Positions 1-5,797 of a stretch of 7,757 bases of DNA are shown here, one piece after another. The translations under genes and the position numbers were made by a program. How positions within the stretch are numbered: position 1 is the stretch's first letter; each line of letters starts with the position of its first letter. This DNA comes from Bacteroidota bacterium (lineage in GTDB: Bacteria; Bacteroidota; Rhodothermia; Rhodothermales; JAAAOL01): contig JAAAOL010000282.1 in NCBI GenBank assembly GCA_009908885.1, positions 1 to 7,757 of the forward strand, written 5' to 3'. Under the pieces are notes generated by a model that saw only the letters and a list, made by a program, of their open reading frames with translations, searched no databases and had not been told where the DNA came from.

Positions 1-132
1 GGCTTCTCCGTCGAGCCCGGCATCTACCTGCCCGAGTTCGGCGTCCGCTCTGAGATCGACATGTACGTGGACCCCAACGAAGGCCCCATCGTCACTACCG
101 CGATGCAGCAGGAGGTCATCCGGATCGTTTGA
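1..132 (+). CDS. M24-family metallopeptidase (Xaa-Pro aminopeptidase type), C-terminal fragment
   Basis: Reading frame 1 is open from the window edge to a TGA at 130-132, giving 43 residues; the rest of the gene lies to the left. The fragment contains FSVEPGIYLPEFGVRSEID, the classic end of the pita-bread fold of M24 peptidases (Xaa-Pro aminopeptidase, prolidase, methionine aminopeptidase). In that family the Glu of the EPG motif (residue 5 here) and the Glu of the later R-x-E motif (residue 18) are two of the five ligands of the dinuclear metal centre; both are present, so the visible end of the active site is intact. The family removes an N-terminal residue in front of proline, normally in the cytoplasm. 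The GIYLPEFGVR wording fits aminopeptidase P or Xaa-Pro dipeptidase better than methionine aminopeptidase, but the exact subfamily cannot be fixed from 43 residues. Confidence 0.85.
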   Translation, partial: GFSVEPGIYLPEFGVRSEIDMYVDPNEGPIVTTAMQQEVIRIV

Positions 133-137
133 GGTTT

Positions 138-182
138 GCAGGTCTTTCAGGTCGACGGGTTGGTAAGGTCGCAGGTCTTCAG
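138..182. repeat. Imperfect direct repeat GCAGGTCTT(T)CAG
   Basis: GCAGGTCTTTCAG at 138-150 recurs as GCAGGTCTTCAG at 171-182, one base shorter. The pentamer AGGTC occurs four times (140-144, 149-153, 166-170, 173-177). The stretch runs directly into the ACCTTCG heptamer array, and AGGTC is the complement of GACCT in that array, so both may come from the same slippage-prone, low-complexity sequence. No function is evident. Confidence 0.5.
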
Positions 183-190
183 GGTTGGCG

Positions 191-239
191 ACCTTCGACC
201 TTCGCCCTTCGACCTTCGCCCTTCGACCTTCGACCTTCA
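191..239. repeat. Tandem heptamer array (ACCTTCG/CCCTTCG), 7 units
   Basis: Seven consecutive heptamers can be read: ACCTTCG at 191, 198, 212 and 226, CCCTTCG at 205 and 219, and a final ACCTTCA at 233-239. The only variation is A/C at position 1 of the unit, plus the last base of the final copy. It lies between the peptidase stop (132) and the likely start of the next gene (320). Translated in frame it would read as a low-complexity RPSTF-type repeat, which argues that it is non-coding. I recall similar heptamer arrays between genes in GC-rich Bacteroidota-like genomes, but cannot verify that here. The period of 7 does not preserve a reading frame, as expected for non-coding DNA. Confidence 0.85.
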
Positions 240-319
240 GCCCGCTGCCGAACCGCCCGGGAGAGCGTGCGTTTACGACCCGCGCCGTAGTACCGAGCCC
301 TGACGTACGTCCCACCGCC

Positions 320-838
320 ATGCCGTCTTCCGTCCCCGATGATCCCCGCACCGAAGCTGCCGTCTGGCAGGCGATGGTGCTCTTCTCCACGCTGTCCACA
401 GCGACGGAGGTGTGGAGCGCGGCCGAGGAGCGCCGGGCCGGGCACGATCCCTCCGCGCAAGAAGAGGCTGCCTTCGTGCGTCGTTACCTGCGCGAGGCGA
501 ACGGCGAGTTGCAGGCGCTACTGATGCGTCTGCGGGCCAGCCTGGTCTATTCCGATCAGGTGGACGACGGGCGCGTGGCCCGGCTCGTACGCCGGTTCAA
601 CGACCTCTCCACGGTCCACCGCGCCGTTCGCGTGCTGCACGTCATGCACCGGCGGCTCCTCAGCCTCTACCCCGACATCTCCGAGGACGTGGTCGAGGAA
701 GCCCGCGTGCTGCACGGGCAGGCGTCCGACCTGCTCGACATGCGCGGCGCGGCCTTCGTCGAGCGCCTGGAAGCCTTCTCGCTGGATGCACTCCATTTCG
801 CAGGCCACCTCCATCGCGCGCTGGTGACGGGCCGCTAG
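320..838 (+). CDS. Hypothetical helical protein, 172 residues
   Basis: The frame is open from 185 to a TAG at 836-838, but the part before 320 is built on the heptamer array and only a TTG would start it. The first ATG at 320 (MPSSVPDDPRTEAAVW) is the likely start; there is no clear Shine-Dalgarno sequence. The product is soluble-looking and almost wholly helical: no signal peptide, no membrane span, few glycines, and leucine- and arginine-rich amphipathic stretches at about residues 12-40, 46-76, 84-116, 122-138 and 143-169. It is acidic and basic in alternation, as in helical-bundle proteins. A histidine/arginine-rich helix (HRAVRVLHVMHRRLL, about 100-114) stands out. I do not recognise a family and assign no function. 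It is on the same strand as gyrB, 138 bases upstream. The strong third-position GC bias of the frame supports real coding. Confidence 0.7.
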   Translation: MPSSVPDDPRTEAAVWQAMVLFSTLSTATEVWSAAEERRAGHDPSAQEEAAFVRRYLREANGELQALLMRLRASLVYSDQVDDGRVARLVRRFNDLSTVHRAVRVLHVMHRRLLSLYPDISEDVVEEARVLHGQASDLLDMRGAAFVERLEAFSLDALHFAGHLHRALVTGR

Positions 839-976
839 CAGACACGTCCAGAGTGTGGGGCGACGGGAGAACTGGAACCGCGCCAATCCGTTCTACACCA
901 GATACGTCTATTTTCATCTTCTCACTGCGAAGGCAGGGCGGCGCTCGGGTGCGCAGGCCTGCCAGATTATGCCTTT
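839..976. other. gyrB upstream region with spaced near-repeats and a palindrome
   Basis: This 138-base gap is the probable location of the gyrB promoter. It holds a near-direct repeat, CAGACACGTCCA at 839-850 and CAGATACGTCTA at 899-910 (10 of 12 identical, start points exactly 60 bases apart). It also holds a locally AT-rich patch around 901-920 and a perfect 10-base palindrome, GCAGGCCTGC, at 953-962, ending 14 bases before the gyrB ATG. TATTTTCA at 909-916 partly resembles the Bacteroidota -7 element (TAnnTTTG), but no matching -33 element is clear, so no promoter is called. There is no Shine-Dalgarno sequence before the ATG. Confidence 0.4.
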
Positions 977-2935
977 ATGAGTGAACCGACCCCGATTCTT
1001 CCCACCAACGGCTACGGCGCCTCCAACATCCAGGTGCTGGAAGGGCTCGAAGCGGTGCGCAAGCGCCCGGCCATGTACATCGGCGACGTGGGCATCCGCG
1101 GCCTGCACCACCTCGTCTACGAGGTCATCGACAACGCCATTGACGAGGCGATGGCGGACTACTGCGACCGCATCGACGTAATCATTCACGAGGACGGCTC
1201 CGTCAGCGTCGAGGACAACGGGCGCGGCATCCCGGTGGATGAGCACCCCAAGGTGAAGCTGCCGGCCCTGCAGGTGGTGATGACCACGCTGCACGCGGGC
1301 GGCAAGTTCGACAAGGACTCCTACAAGGTGTCCGGCGGCCTGCACGGCGTGGGCGTCTCGTGCGTCAACGCGCTGGCGACCAAGCTGGTGGCCGAGGTCA
1401 AGCGCGACGGCTACCTGTGGCGGCAGACCTACGCCTTCGGCACGCCGACGTCGAAGGTGGAGCAGGTGCGCGAGCTGACGCCGGACGAGAATACCGGCAC
1501 GCGCATTCGCTTCTGGCCGGACGAGTCCACCTTCAAGGTCACCGAGTACCGGTTCGACACGCTGGCCCAGCGCCTCCGCGAACTGGCCTACCTCAACCGC
1601 AACGTCACCATCTCCATCGAGGACAAGCGCGAGGAGGACGAGGACCTGCAGCGCGAGGAGTACCACTTCGAGGGCGGCATCATCGAGTTCGTCGAATACC
1701 TCGACGAGACGCGTTCGCCCATCCAGGAGGAGATCATCTACATCGCCGAGGAGGAGGGCGAGGTGCCCGTCGAGCTGGCGATGCGCTACAACGACGGCTA
1801 CAACGAGAACGTCCTCTCGTTCGTCAACAACATCAACACGCACGAGGGCGGGACGCACATCTCCGGCTTCCGCCGCGCCCTCACGCGCACGCTCAAGGGC
1901 TACGCCGAGAAGAACAACCTGCTGAAGAACTTCAAGGGCAGCCTCTCGGGCGACGACTTCCGCGAGGGCATCACCGCCGTGCTGTCCATCAAGGTGCCGG
2001 AGCCGCAGTTCGAGGGGCAGACCAAGACCAAGCTGGGCAACAGCGAGGTGCAGGGCATCGTCGAGAGCACGGTCAACGACAAGCTCGGCATCTGGCTGGA
2101 GGACCATCCGCGCGAGGGCAAGGCCATCATCGAGAAGGTGGTGCTGGCGGCCCAGGCCCGGGCGGCGGCCCGCAAGGCGCGCGAGCTGGTGCAGCGCAAG
2201 AACGCGTTCTCCAGCGGCGGCCTCCCTGGCAAGCTGGCCGACTGCTCCAGCCGCGACCCCCAGGAAAGCGAACTCTACCTCGTGGAGGGCGACTCGGCCG
2301 GCGGCTCGGCCAAGCAGGCGCGCGACCGCCACTTTCAGGCCATCCTGCCCCTGCGCGGCAAGATCCTGAACGTCGAAAAGGCCCGGCTCGACCGCGTGCT
2401 CGAAAACGACGAGATCCGCAACATCATCACGGCGCTCGGCACGGGCATCGCCACGATGGAGGAGGAGTTCAGCTTCGAGAACCTCCGCTACCACAAGGTC
2501 ATCGTGATGACGGACGCCGACGTGGACGGCGCGCACATCCGCACGCTCCTGCTCACGTTCCTGTACCGCCACCTGCGGCCGCTCATCGAGAAGGGCTTCA
2601 TCTACATCGCCCTGCCGCCGCTCTACAAGGTGAGCAAGGGGCGCCACGAGCGCTACGCCTGGAGCGAGGAACAGCTGCGCGAGGCCGTGCACGAGATGCA
2701 GGAAGCCAGCGGGCGCGGCAAGGCCTCGATCCAGCGCTACAAGGGCCTCGGCGAGATGAACCCGAATCAGCTGTGGGACACCACGATGGACCCGGACCGC
2801 CGCCGCCTGCAGCAGGTCACCATCGAGGACGCTGCCGCGGCGGATCGCATCTTCTCCACCCTCATGGGCGACTCCGTCGAGCCGCGCCGCAAGTTCATCG
2901 AGCGCAACGCCAAGTACGCCACCATCGACACCTGA
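977..2935 (+). CDS. gyrB: DNA gyrase subunit B
   Basis: A complete 652-residue GyrB, the ATPase and DNA-cleavage subunit that with GyrA introduces negative supercoils. The GHKL ATPase comes first: YEVIDNAIDEA with the general base E49 and Mg-binding N53, VEDNGRGIP with D80, and the glycine-rich lid GGLHGVGVS (120-128). R149 in WRQTY aligns with the E. coli coumarin-contact Arg136, and T175 with Thr165. The transducer carries QTKTKLG (K350 contacts ATP phosphate). The TOPRIM domain follows with LVEGDSAGG (E437) and MTDADVDG (D513, D515), the metal-binding acidic triad. The C-terminal RYKGLGEMNPNQLWDTTMDP (587-606) is typical of GyrB rather than ParE. The length matches the short GyrB form lacking the roughly 170-residue insert of E. 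coli (804 residues). All key residues are intact. The ATG at 977 gives the usual N-terminus, with about 18 residues before IQVLEGLEAVRKRPAMYIG. Confidence 0.98.
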   Translation: MSEPTPILPTNGYGASNIQVLEGLEAVRKRPAMYIGDVGIRGLHHLVYEVIDNAIDEAMADYCDRIDVIIHEDGSVSVEDNGRGIPVDEHPKVKLPALQVVMTTLHAGGKFDKDSYKVSGGLHGVGVSCVNALATKLVAEVKRDGYLWRQTYAFGTPTSKVEQVRELTPDENTGTRIRFWPDESTFKVTEYRFDTLAQRLRELAYLNRNVTISIEDKREEDEDLQREEYHFEGGIIEFVEYLDETRSPIQEEIIYIAEEEGEVPVELAMRYNDGYNENVLSFVNNINTHEGGTHISGFRRALTRTLKGYAEKNNLLKNFKGSLSGDDFREGITAVLSIKVPEPQFEGQTKTKLGNSEVQGIVESTVNDKLGIWLEDHPREGKAIIEKVVLAAQARAAARKARELVQRKNAFSSGGLPGKLADCSSRDPQESELYLVEGDSAGGSAKQARDRHFQAILPLRGKILNVEKARLDRVLENDEIRNIITALGTGIATMEEEFSFENLRYHKVIVMTDADVDGAHIRTLLLTFLYRHLRPLIEKGFIYIALPPLYKVSKGRHERYAWSEEQLREAVHEMQEASGRGKASIQRYKGLGEMNPNQLWDTTMDPDRRRLQQVTIEDAAAADRIFSTLMGDSVEPRRKFIERNAKYATIDT

Positions 2936-2946
2936 TCCCCCGCGTC

Positions 2947-3453
2947 ATGGCGACTGCAACCCACACCGTTCCTGAAGGACCGCTGACGTGGCAGGACGTG
3001 CTGGACCATCCGGCGCTGCAGGATCTCCCTTTCAAGATCGAGCTGAACGAGCGCGGCCAGATCGTCATGAGTCCTGCCTCGAATAAACACAGCCTCTTTC
3101 AGACCAGGATCGTGCTCGCGCTCCACGATGTGATGGACAGCGGCGAGGCTATGGTAGAATGCTCCATAGACACGCCGAAGGGCACGAAGGTCGCAGACGT
3201 GGTCTGGTTGTCGGATACGTTTCTGGAAGAATACGGGGCCGAGACGCCGTACCGCCACGCACCGGAGATCTGCGTCGAGGTGCTGTCACCGTCGAACCTG
3301 GCGGCCGAGATGGAAGAAAAGATCGTGCTCTATCTGGCGAAGGGGGCGCAGGAGGTCTGGATCTGCGACCTGGAAGGACGCGTGCAGTTCTTTGGGCATG
3401 AAGGGGAGCGTGAACGCTCGGTGCTGGCGCCCGAATTTCCGCGCCAGGTCTGA
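2947..3453 (+). CDS. Uma2 family (DUF820) PD-(D/E)XK nuclease-fold protein
   Basis: 168 residues from the ATG 11 bases after the gyrB stop, ending at TGA 3451-3453. The open frame continues far upstream through gyrB, but that part is a shadow of gyrB. Uma2 hallmarks appear in order: FKIELNERGQIVMSP (29-43), ADVVWLS with D84, EICVEVLSPSN with E111, then K125 and YLAKGAQEVWICDLEG (129-144). In Uma2 proteins the Asp and Glu lie at the PD-(D/E)XK catalytic position, so this copy looks catalytically complete. The family is named after a putative restriction endonuclease and is expanded in cyanobacteria, Chloroflexota and Bacteroidota-like genomes; its cellular role is unknown. The short gap suggests cotranscription with gyrB, but not shared function. 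The gene is somewhat less GC-rich than gyrB and has no visible partner methylase. Confidence 0.9.
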   Translation: MATATHTVPEGPLTWQDVLDHPALQDLPFKIELNERGQIVMSPASNKHSLFQTRIVLALHDVMDSGEAMVECSIDTPKGTKVADVVWLSDTFLEEYGAETPYRHAPEICVEVLSPSNLAAEMEEKIVLYLAKGAQEVWICDLEGRVQFFGHEGERERSVLAPEFPRQV

Positions 3454-3483
3454 GGCGTGGCTGAACAAGTTTGACGATCTGCG

Positions 3484-3513
3484 CGTAGGGGCGGCGATGG
3501 CGTCGCCCTTACG
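3484..3513. repeat. 30-base near-perfect hairpin, terminator-like or dispersed palindrome
   Basis: The arms CGTAGGGGCGGCG (3484-3496) and CGTCGCCCTTACG (3501-3513) form a 13-pair stem with two G-U wobbles and a four-base ATGG loop. It lies 30 bases after the Uma2 stop and 10 bases before the GT2 start. No T-run follows, so a classic intrinsic terminator is not supported, although the stem is strong enough to stall polymerase or mask ribosome entry. The GTAGGGGCG...CGCCC(C)TAC wording recalls palindromic repeats scattered between genes in some GC-rich genomes; that link is from memory and untested. Confidence 0.6.
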
Positions 3514-3523
3514 TCGTTCTACC

Positions 3524-4492
3524 ATGACCGAACCCACTCCCGACATATCCGTCGTCGTTCCCGTCTTCGAGGAAGAGGAGTCGCTGCCCGAGCTGGCGCG
3601 CCAGGTCCGGGATGCCTGTGAGGCCGCGGACCTCGACTTCGAGGTGTGGTTCGTGGACGACGGCTCACGGGATGCGTCGTGGACGGTCATCCAGGATCTG
3701 CACACGTGGGACGCGCGCTACGCCGGGGTGCGCTTCCGCCGCAACTACGGCAAGAGCGCGGCGTTGGCCGCCGGGTTCGAGCGGGTGCGGGGGCGCTACG
3801 TCGTCACGATGGACGCCGACCTGCAGGACGACCCAGCAGAGATCCCCGGCCTGGTGGAGACGCTGGAAGAGGGCTACGACCTGGTGAGCGGGTGGAAGCA
3901 GGAGCGCAAGGACCCGATCAGCAAGACGGTGCCCAGCCGCCTGTTCAACCTCGTCACCCGCATCGTCTCCGGGATACCGCTGCACGACTTCAACTGTGGC
4001 TTTAAGATCTACCGCCGCGAGGTCGTCGAGGCGATCCACGTCTACGGCGAGATGCACCGCTACATCCCGCTGCTGGCCAAGTGGGAAGGCTACGACCGCA
4101 TCGGCGAGAAGCCCGTGCACCATCGGCCCCGGCAGTACGGGCGCACCAAGTTCGGGGTGGAGCGCTTCGTGCGCGGCTTTCTGGACCTCATCTCCGTCGC
4201 CTTCCTGACGCGCTTCGCCGCCCGTCCGCTGCACTTCTTCGGTGGGCTGGGCACGCTGGCCTTCCTGGCAGGCTTCGTCATCAGCCTGTGGCTCAGCATC
4301 GAAAAAATCTTTTACAATCGGTATCTCGGCGACCGCCCGCTGCTCCTGCTGGGCATGCTGCTGATCCTGCTCGGCGCACAACTCTTCTCGACCGGACTGC
4401 TGGGGGACATGTTCATCCGTCAGCGGATGGAGGATAAGCCCGGCTACGACGTCACGGAGACCGTCGCGCCGTCGCTGCGCGAGGTGGCCTGA
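3524..4492 (+). CDS. GT2 glycosyltransferase, polyprenyl-phosphate sugar transferase type (GtrB/DPM1-like)
   Basis: 322 residues from the ATG at 3524 (MTEPTPDISVVVPVFEEEES). The frame is open back to 3392, but that part overlaps the Uma2 gene and lacks GT2 character. The GT-A domain shows ISVVVPVFEEE (8-18), FVDDGSRD with D45-D46, FRRNYGKSAALAAGF (71-85), the metal-binding D97-x-D99 in TMDADLQDDP, FNCGFKIYRRE (156-166) and RPRQYGRTKFG (201-211). Two C-terminal membrane helices follow, about 234-258 and 271-293. This layout matches the dolichol-phosphate mannosyltransferase/GtrB/ArnC group, which moves a sugar from a nucleotide donor to undecaprenyl phosphate on the cytoplasmic face of the inner membrane. 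The donor sugar cannot be told. The next glycosyltransferase starts one base after its stop, so the two are almost certainly translated together. Confidence 0.92.
   Translation: MTEPTPDISVVVPVFEEEESLPELARQVRDACEAADLDFEVWFVDDGSRDASWTVIQDLHTWDARYAGVRFRRNYGKSAALAAGFERVRGRYVVTMDADLQDDPAEIPGLVETLEEGYDLVSGWKQERKDPISKTVPSRLFNLVTRIVSGIPLHDFNCGFKIYRREVVEAIHVYGEMHRYIPLLAKWEGYDRIGEKPVHHRPRQYGRTKFGVERFVRGFLDLISVAFLTRFAARPLHFFGGLGTLAFLAGFVISLWLSIEKIFYNRYLGDRPLLLLGMLLILLGAQLFSTGLLGDMFIRQRMEDKPGYDVTETVAPSLREVA
4481..4487 (+). promoter_or_regulatory. Shine-Dalgarno-like GAGGTGG before the GT4 start
   Basis: GAGGTGG lies inside the last codons of the GT2 gene, six bases before the ATG at 4494. It is the clearest purine-rich start signal in the window, where most starts lack one, and it supports ATG 4494 as the start and coupled translation of the two glycosyltransferases. 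Confidence 0.5.
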
Positions 4493-4493
4493 G

Positions 4494-5669
4494 ATGGCCG
4501 AGGACGCCGCCCCTTCCCGTTCTCTCGTGCTCGTCGGCCCGGCCTATCCGTACCGGGGCGGCATCGCGCATTTCACGATGGCGATGGCGCGCGCGCTGCG
4601 GCAGGACGGTCACGATGCCGCCATCGTCACCTTCACGCGCCAGTATCCCGCGCTGCTCTTTCCCGGCAAGACGCAGTTCGAGACCGCCCCGCCCGCCGAT
4701 CCGGTCCCGACGGTGCGCCGGATCGACAGCCTGAATCCGCTGTCCTGGCTGCGCGCCGCCCGCGAGATGGTAGCGCAGCAGCCCGAGGCCGTGATCTTCC
4801 ACCACTGGATGCCGTTCTTCGCCCCGGCCTACGCGGTGATGACGTGGTGGCTGCGGCGGCACGGGATTCCGGTCCTCGCCGTCGTCCACAACGCGCTGCC
4901 GCACGAGCGCCGCCCGGGCGACCGCGTTCTGAGCCGCCTCTTCTTCCGCCAGTTGGACGGCGCCATCGCCCTCTCCGACGCCGTGGAGCGCGATCTGCAG
5001 ACCCTCGGGATGCGCGCGCCCGTCGTCCGCTGCGAGCATCCCGTGTACGACCAGTTCGGCGAGCCGCTGCCCCGAGCCGAGGCGCGGGCGTCGCTCGGGC
5101 TGGATGCCGAGGTGCCCGTGCTGCTGTTCTTCGGCCTCGTGCGTCCGTACAAGGGGCTGCATGTGCTGCTCGACGCGCTGCCGCAGGTGGCGCAGAGGCT
5201 GCCCGGGGTCCAACTGCTGGTGGCCGGGGAGTTCTACGACGACGAGACCGCCTATCGCGCGCAGGTCCAGCGCCTCGGCATCGCGGAGCACGTCCGTCTC
5301 TATCCCGAGTACGTCCCGCAGGACGAGGTGCCGCGGTACTTCTCGGCAACCGACGTGGTGGTGCAGCCGTACGTCTCCGCCACGCAGAGCGGCGTCGCCA
5401 AAGTCGCCTTTCAGTTCGACCGGCCCGTCATCACGACCGACGTGGGCGGGCTGGCCGAGACGGTGCCCCACGGCACCGCCGGGCTCGTGGTGCCGCCCGA
5501 GAATCCTGGCGCGCTGGCCGCGGCGATCGTTCAGTTTTTCGAAGAGGAGATGGGGGAACGGCTCACCGCTGGCGTCCGCCGGATCAAGCGGCAGCACGGC
5601 TGGGCGCCCCTCGTCGCGGCGACTGAGCAGCTCCTCGGGCACGTCCGCTCCGACGTACGCACTCCGTAA
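4494..5669 (+). CDS. GT4-family glycosyltransferase (GT-B fold)
   Basis: 391 residues. The N-terminal Rossmann domain begins LVLVGPAYPYRGGIAHF (11-27), where the RGGI loop is the usual acceptor/donor contact near the N-terminus. IFHHWMPFF (101-109) and LAVVHNALPHE (128-138) continue the fold. The C-terminal nucleotide-sugar domain has VLLFFGLVRPYKGLHVLLDAL (209-229), LLVAGEFYDD (241-250), YVPQDEVPRYFSATDVVVQPY (273-293), and PVITTDVGGLAETVPHGTAGLVVPP (311-335). It should act in the cytoplasm, adding a sugar to a growing glycan. The usual E-x7-E motif is altered: the first Glu position reads SATQSGVAK (296-304) and no EA follows. I recall this SATQSG form from a GT4 subgroup in Bacteroidota-like bacteria, so it is a subfamily trait rather than obvious inactivation. 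It starts one base after the GT2 stop. Donor and acceptor are unknown. Confidence 0.92.
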   Translation: MAEDAAPSRSLVLVGPAYPYRGGIAHFTMAMARALRQDGHDAAIVTFTRQYPALLFPGKTQFETAPPADPVPTVRRIDSLNPLSWLRAAREMVAQQPEAVIFHHWMPFFAPAYAVMTWWLRRHGIPVLAVVHNALPHERRPGDRVLSRLFFRQLDGAIALSDAVERDLQTLGMRAPVVRCEHPVYDQFGEPLPRAEARASLGLDAEVPVLLFFGLVRPYKGLHVLLDALPQVAQRLPGVQLLVAGEFYDDETAYRAQVQRLGIAEHVRLYPEYVPQDEVPRYFSATDVVVQPYVSATQSGVAKVAFQFDRPVITTDVGGLAETVPHGTAGLVVPPENPGALAAAIVQFFEEEMGERLTAGVRRIKRQHGWAPLVAATEQLLGHVRSDVRTP

Positions 5670-5681
5670 TCTCTCTTTTCG

Positions 5682-5696
5682 ACGGTCGATGACCGT
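5682..5696 (+). terminator. Short perfect hairpin after the GT4 gene, possible weak terminator
   Basis: ACGGTC-GAT-GACCGT is a perfect 6-pair stem with a three-base loop, 12 bases after the GT4 stop, followed by only two further T bases. The T-run is too short for a confident intrinsic terminator. The right arm overlaps the left arm of a second hairpin at 5694-5725. Confidence 0.3.
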
Positions 5697-5725
5697 TTCA
5701 CCCCGACGAACGAGACGGTGAAGCG
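5694..5725. repeat. Inverted repeat CGTTTCACC / GGTGAAGCG
   Basis: CGTTTCACC (5694-5702) can pair with GGTGAAGCG (5717-5725), nine pairs with one G-U, around a 14-base loop. It shares bases 5694-5696 with the shorter hairpin at 5682-5696, so only one of the two can form fully at a time. It lies in the 128-base gap between the GT4 and methyltransferase genes, which otherwise holds nothing recognisable. Confidence 0.4.
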
Positions 5726-5797
5726 ATGAGACGATGACGAAAGGCGACGCATAGCCTGCCGCGCCCTCCTCCTCGATTCCTCGACTCCTCAAATCCC

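Noticed and set aside
191..239. CRISPR array
   Set aside because: The units are 7 bases and directly adjacent, with no spacers.
185..319. N-terminal extension of the 172-residue protein from a TTG
   Set aside because: It would translate the heptamer array into low-complexity sequence and needs a rare start. ATG 320 is more plausible.
909..916. gyrB promoter -7 element TATTTTCA
   Set aside because: It only partly matches TAnnTTTG and no -33 element is found at a suitable distance, so no promoter is annotated.
914..2692. 592-residue open frame on the minus strand
   Set aside because: It lies antisense to gyrB throughout. Its Val/Leu/Ala/Arg/Asp-rich, repetitive composition is what GC-rich coding DNA gives on the opposite strand, and no domain is recognisable.
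1360..2946. Long plus-strand frame running through gyrB into the Uma2 gene
   Set aside because: The part before 2947 is an out-of-frame reading of gyrB rich in Arg, Gly and His. Only the part from ATG 2947 has family motifs.
2947..3453. Restriction-modification system around the Uma2 gene
   Set aside because: No methyltransferase with DNA-methylase motifs is adjacent. The only methyltransferase in the window is a small-molecule type 2.3 kb away.
3392..3523. N-terminal extension of the GT2 protein
   Set aside because: It overlaps the end of the Uma2 gene and translates the hairpin. The GT2 domain normally starts a few residues before the ISVVVPVF strand, which fits ATG 3524.
4452..5792. 446-residue open frame on the minus strand
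   Set aside because: Antisense shadow of the GT4 gene with Arg/His/Gly-rich composition and no motifs.
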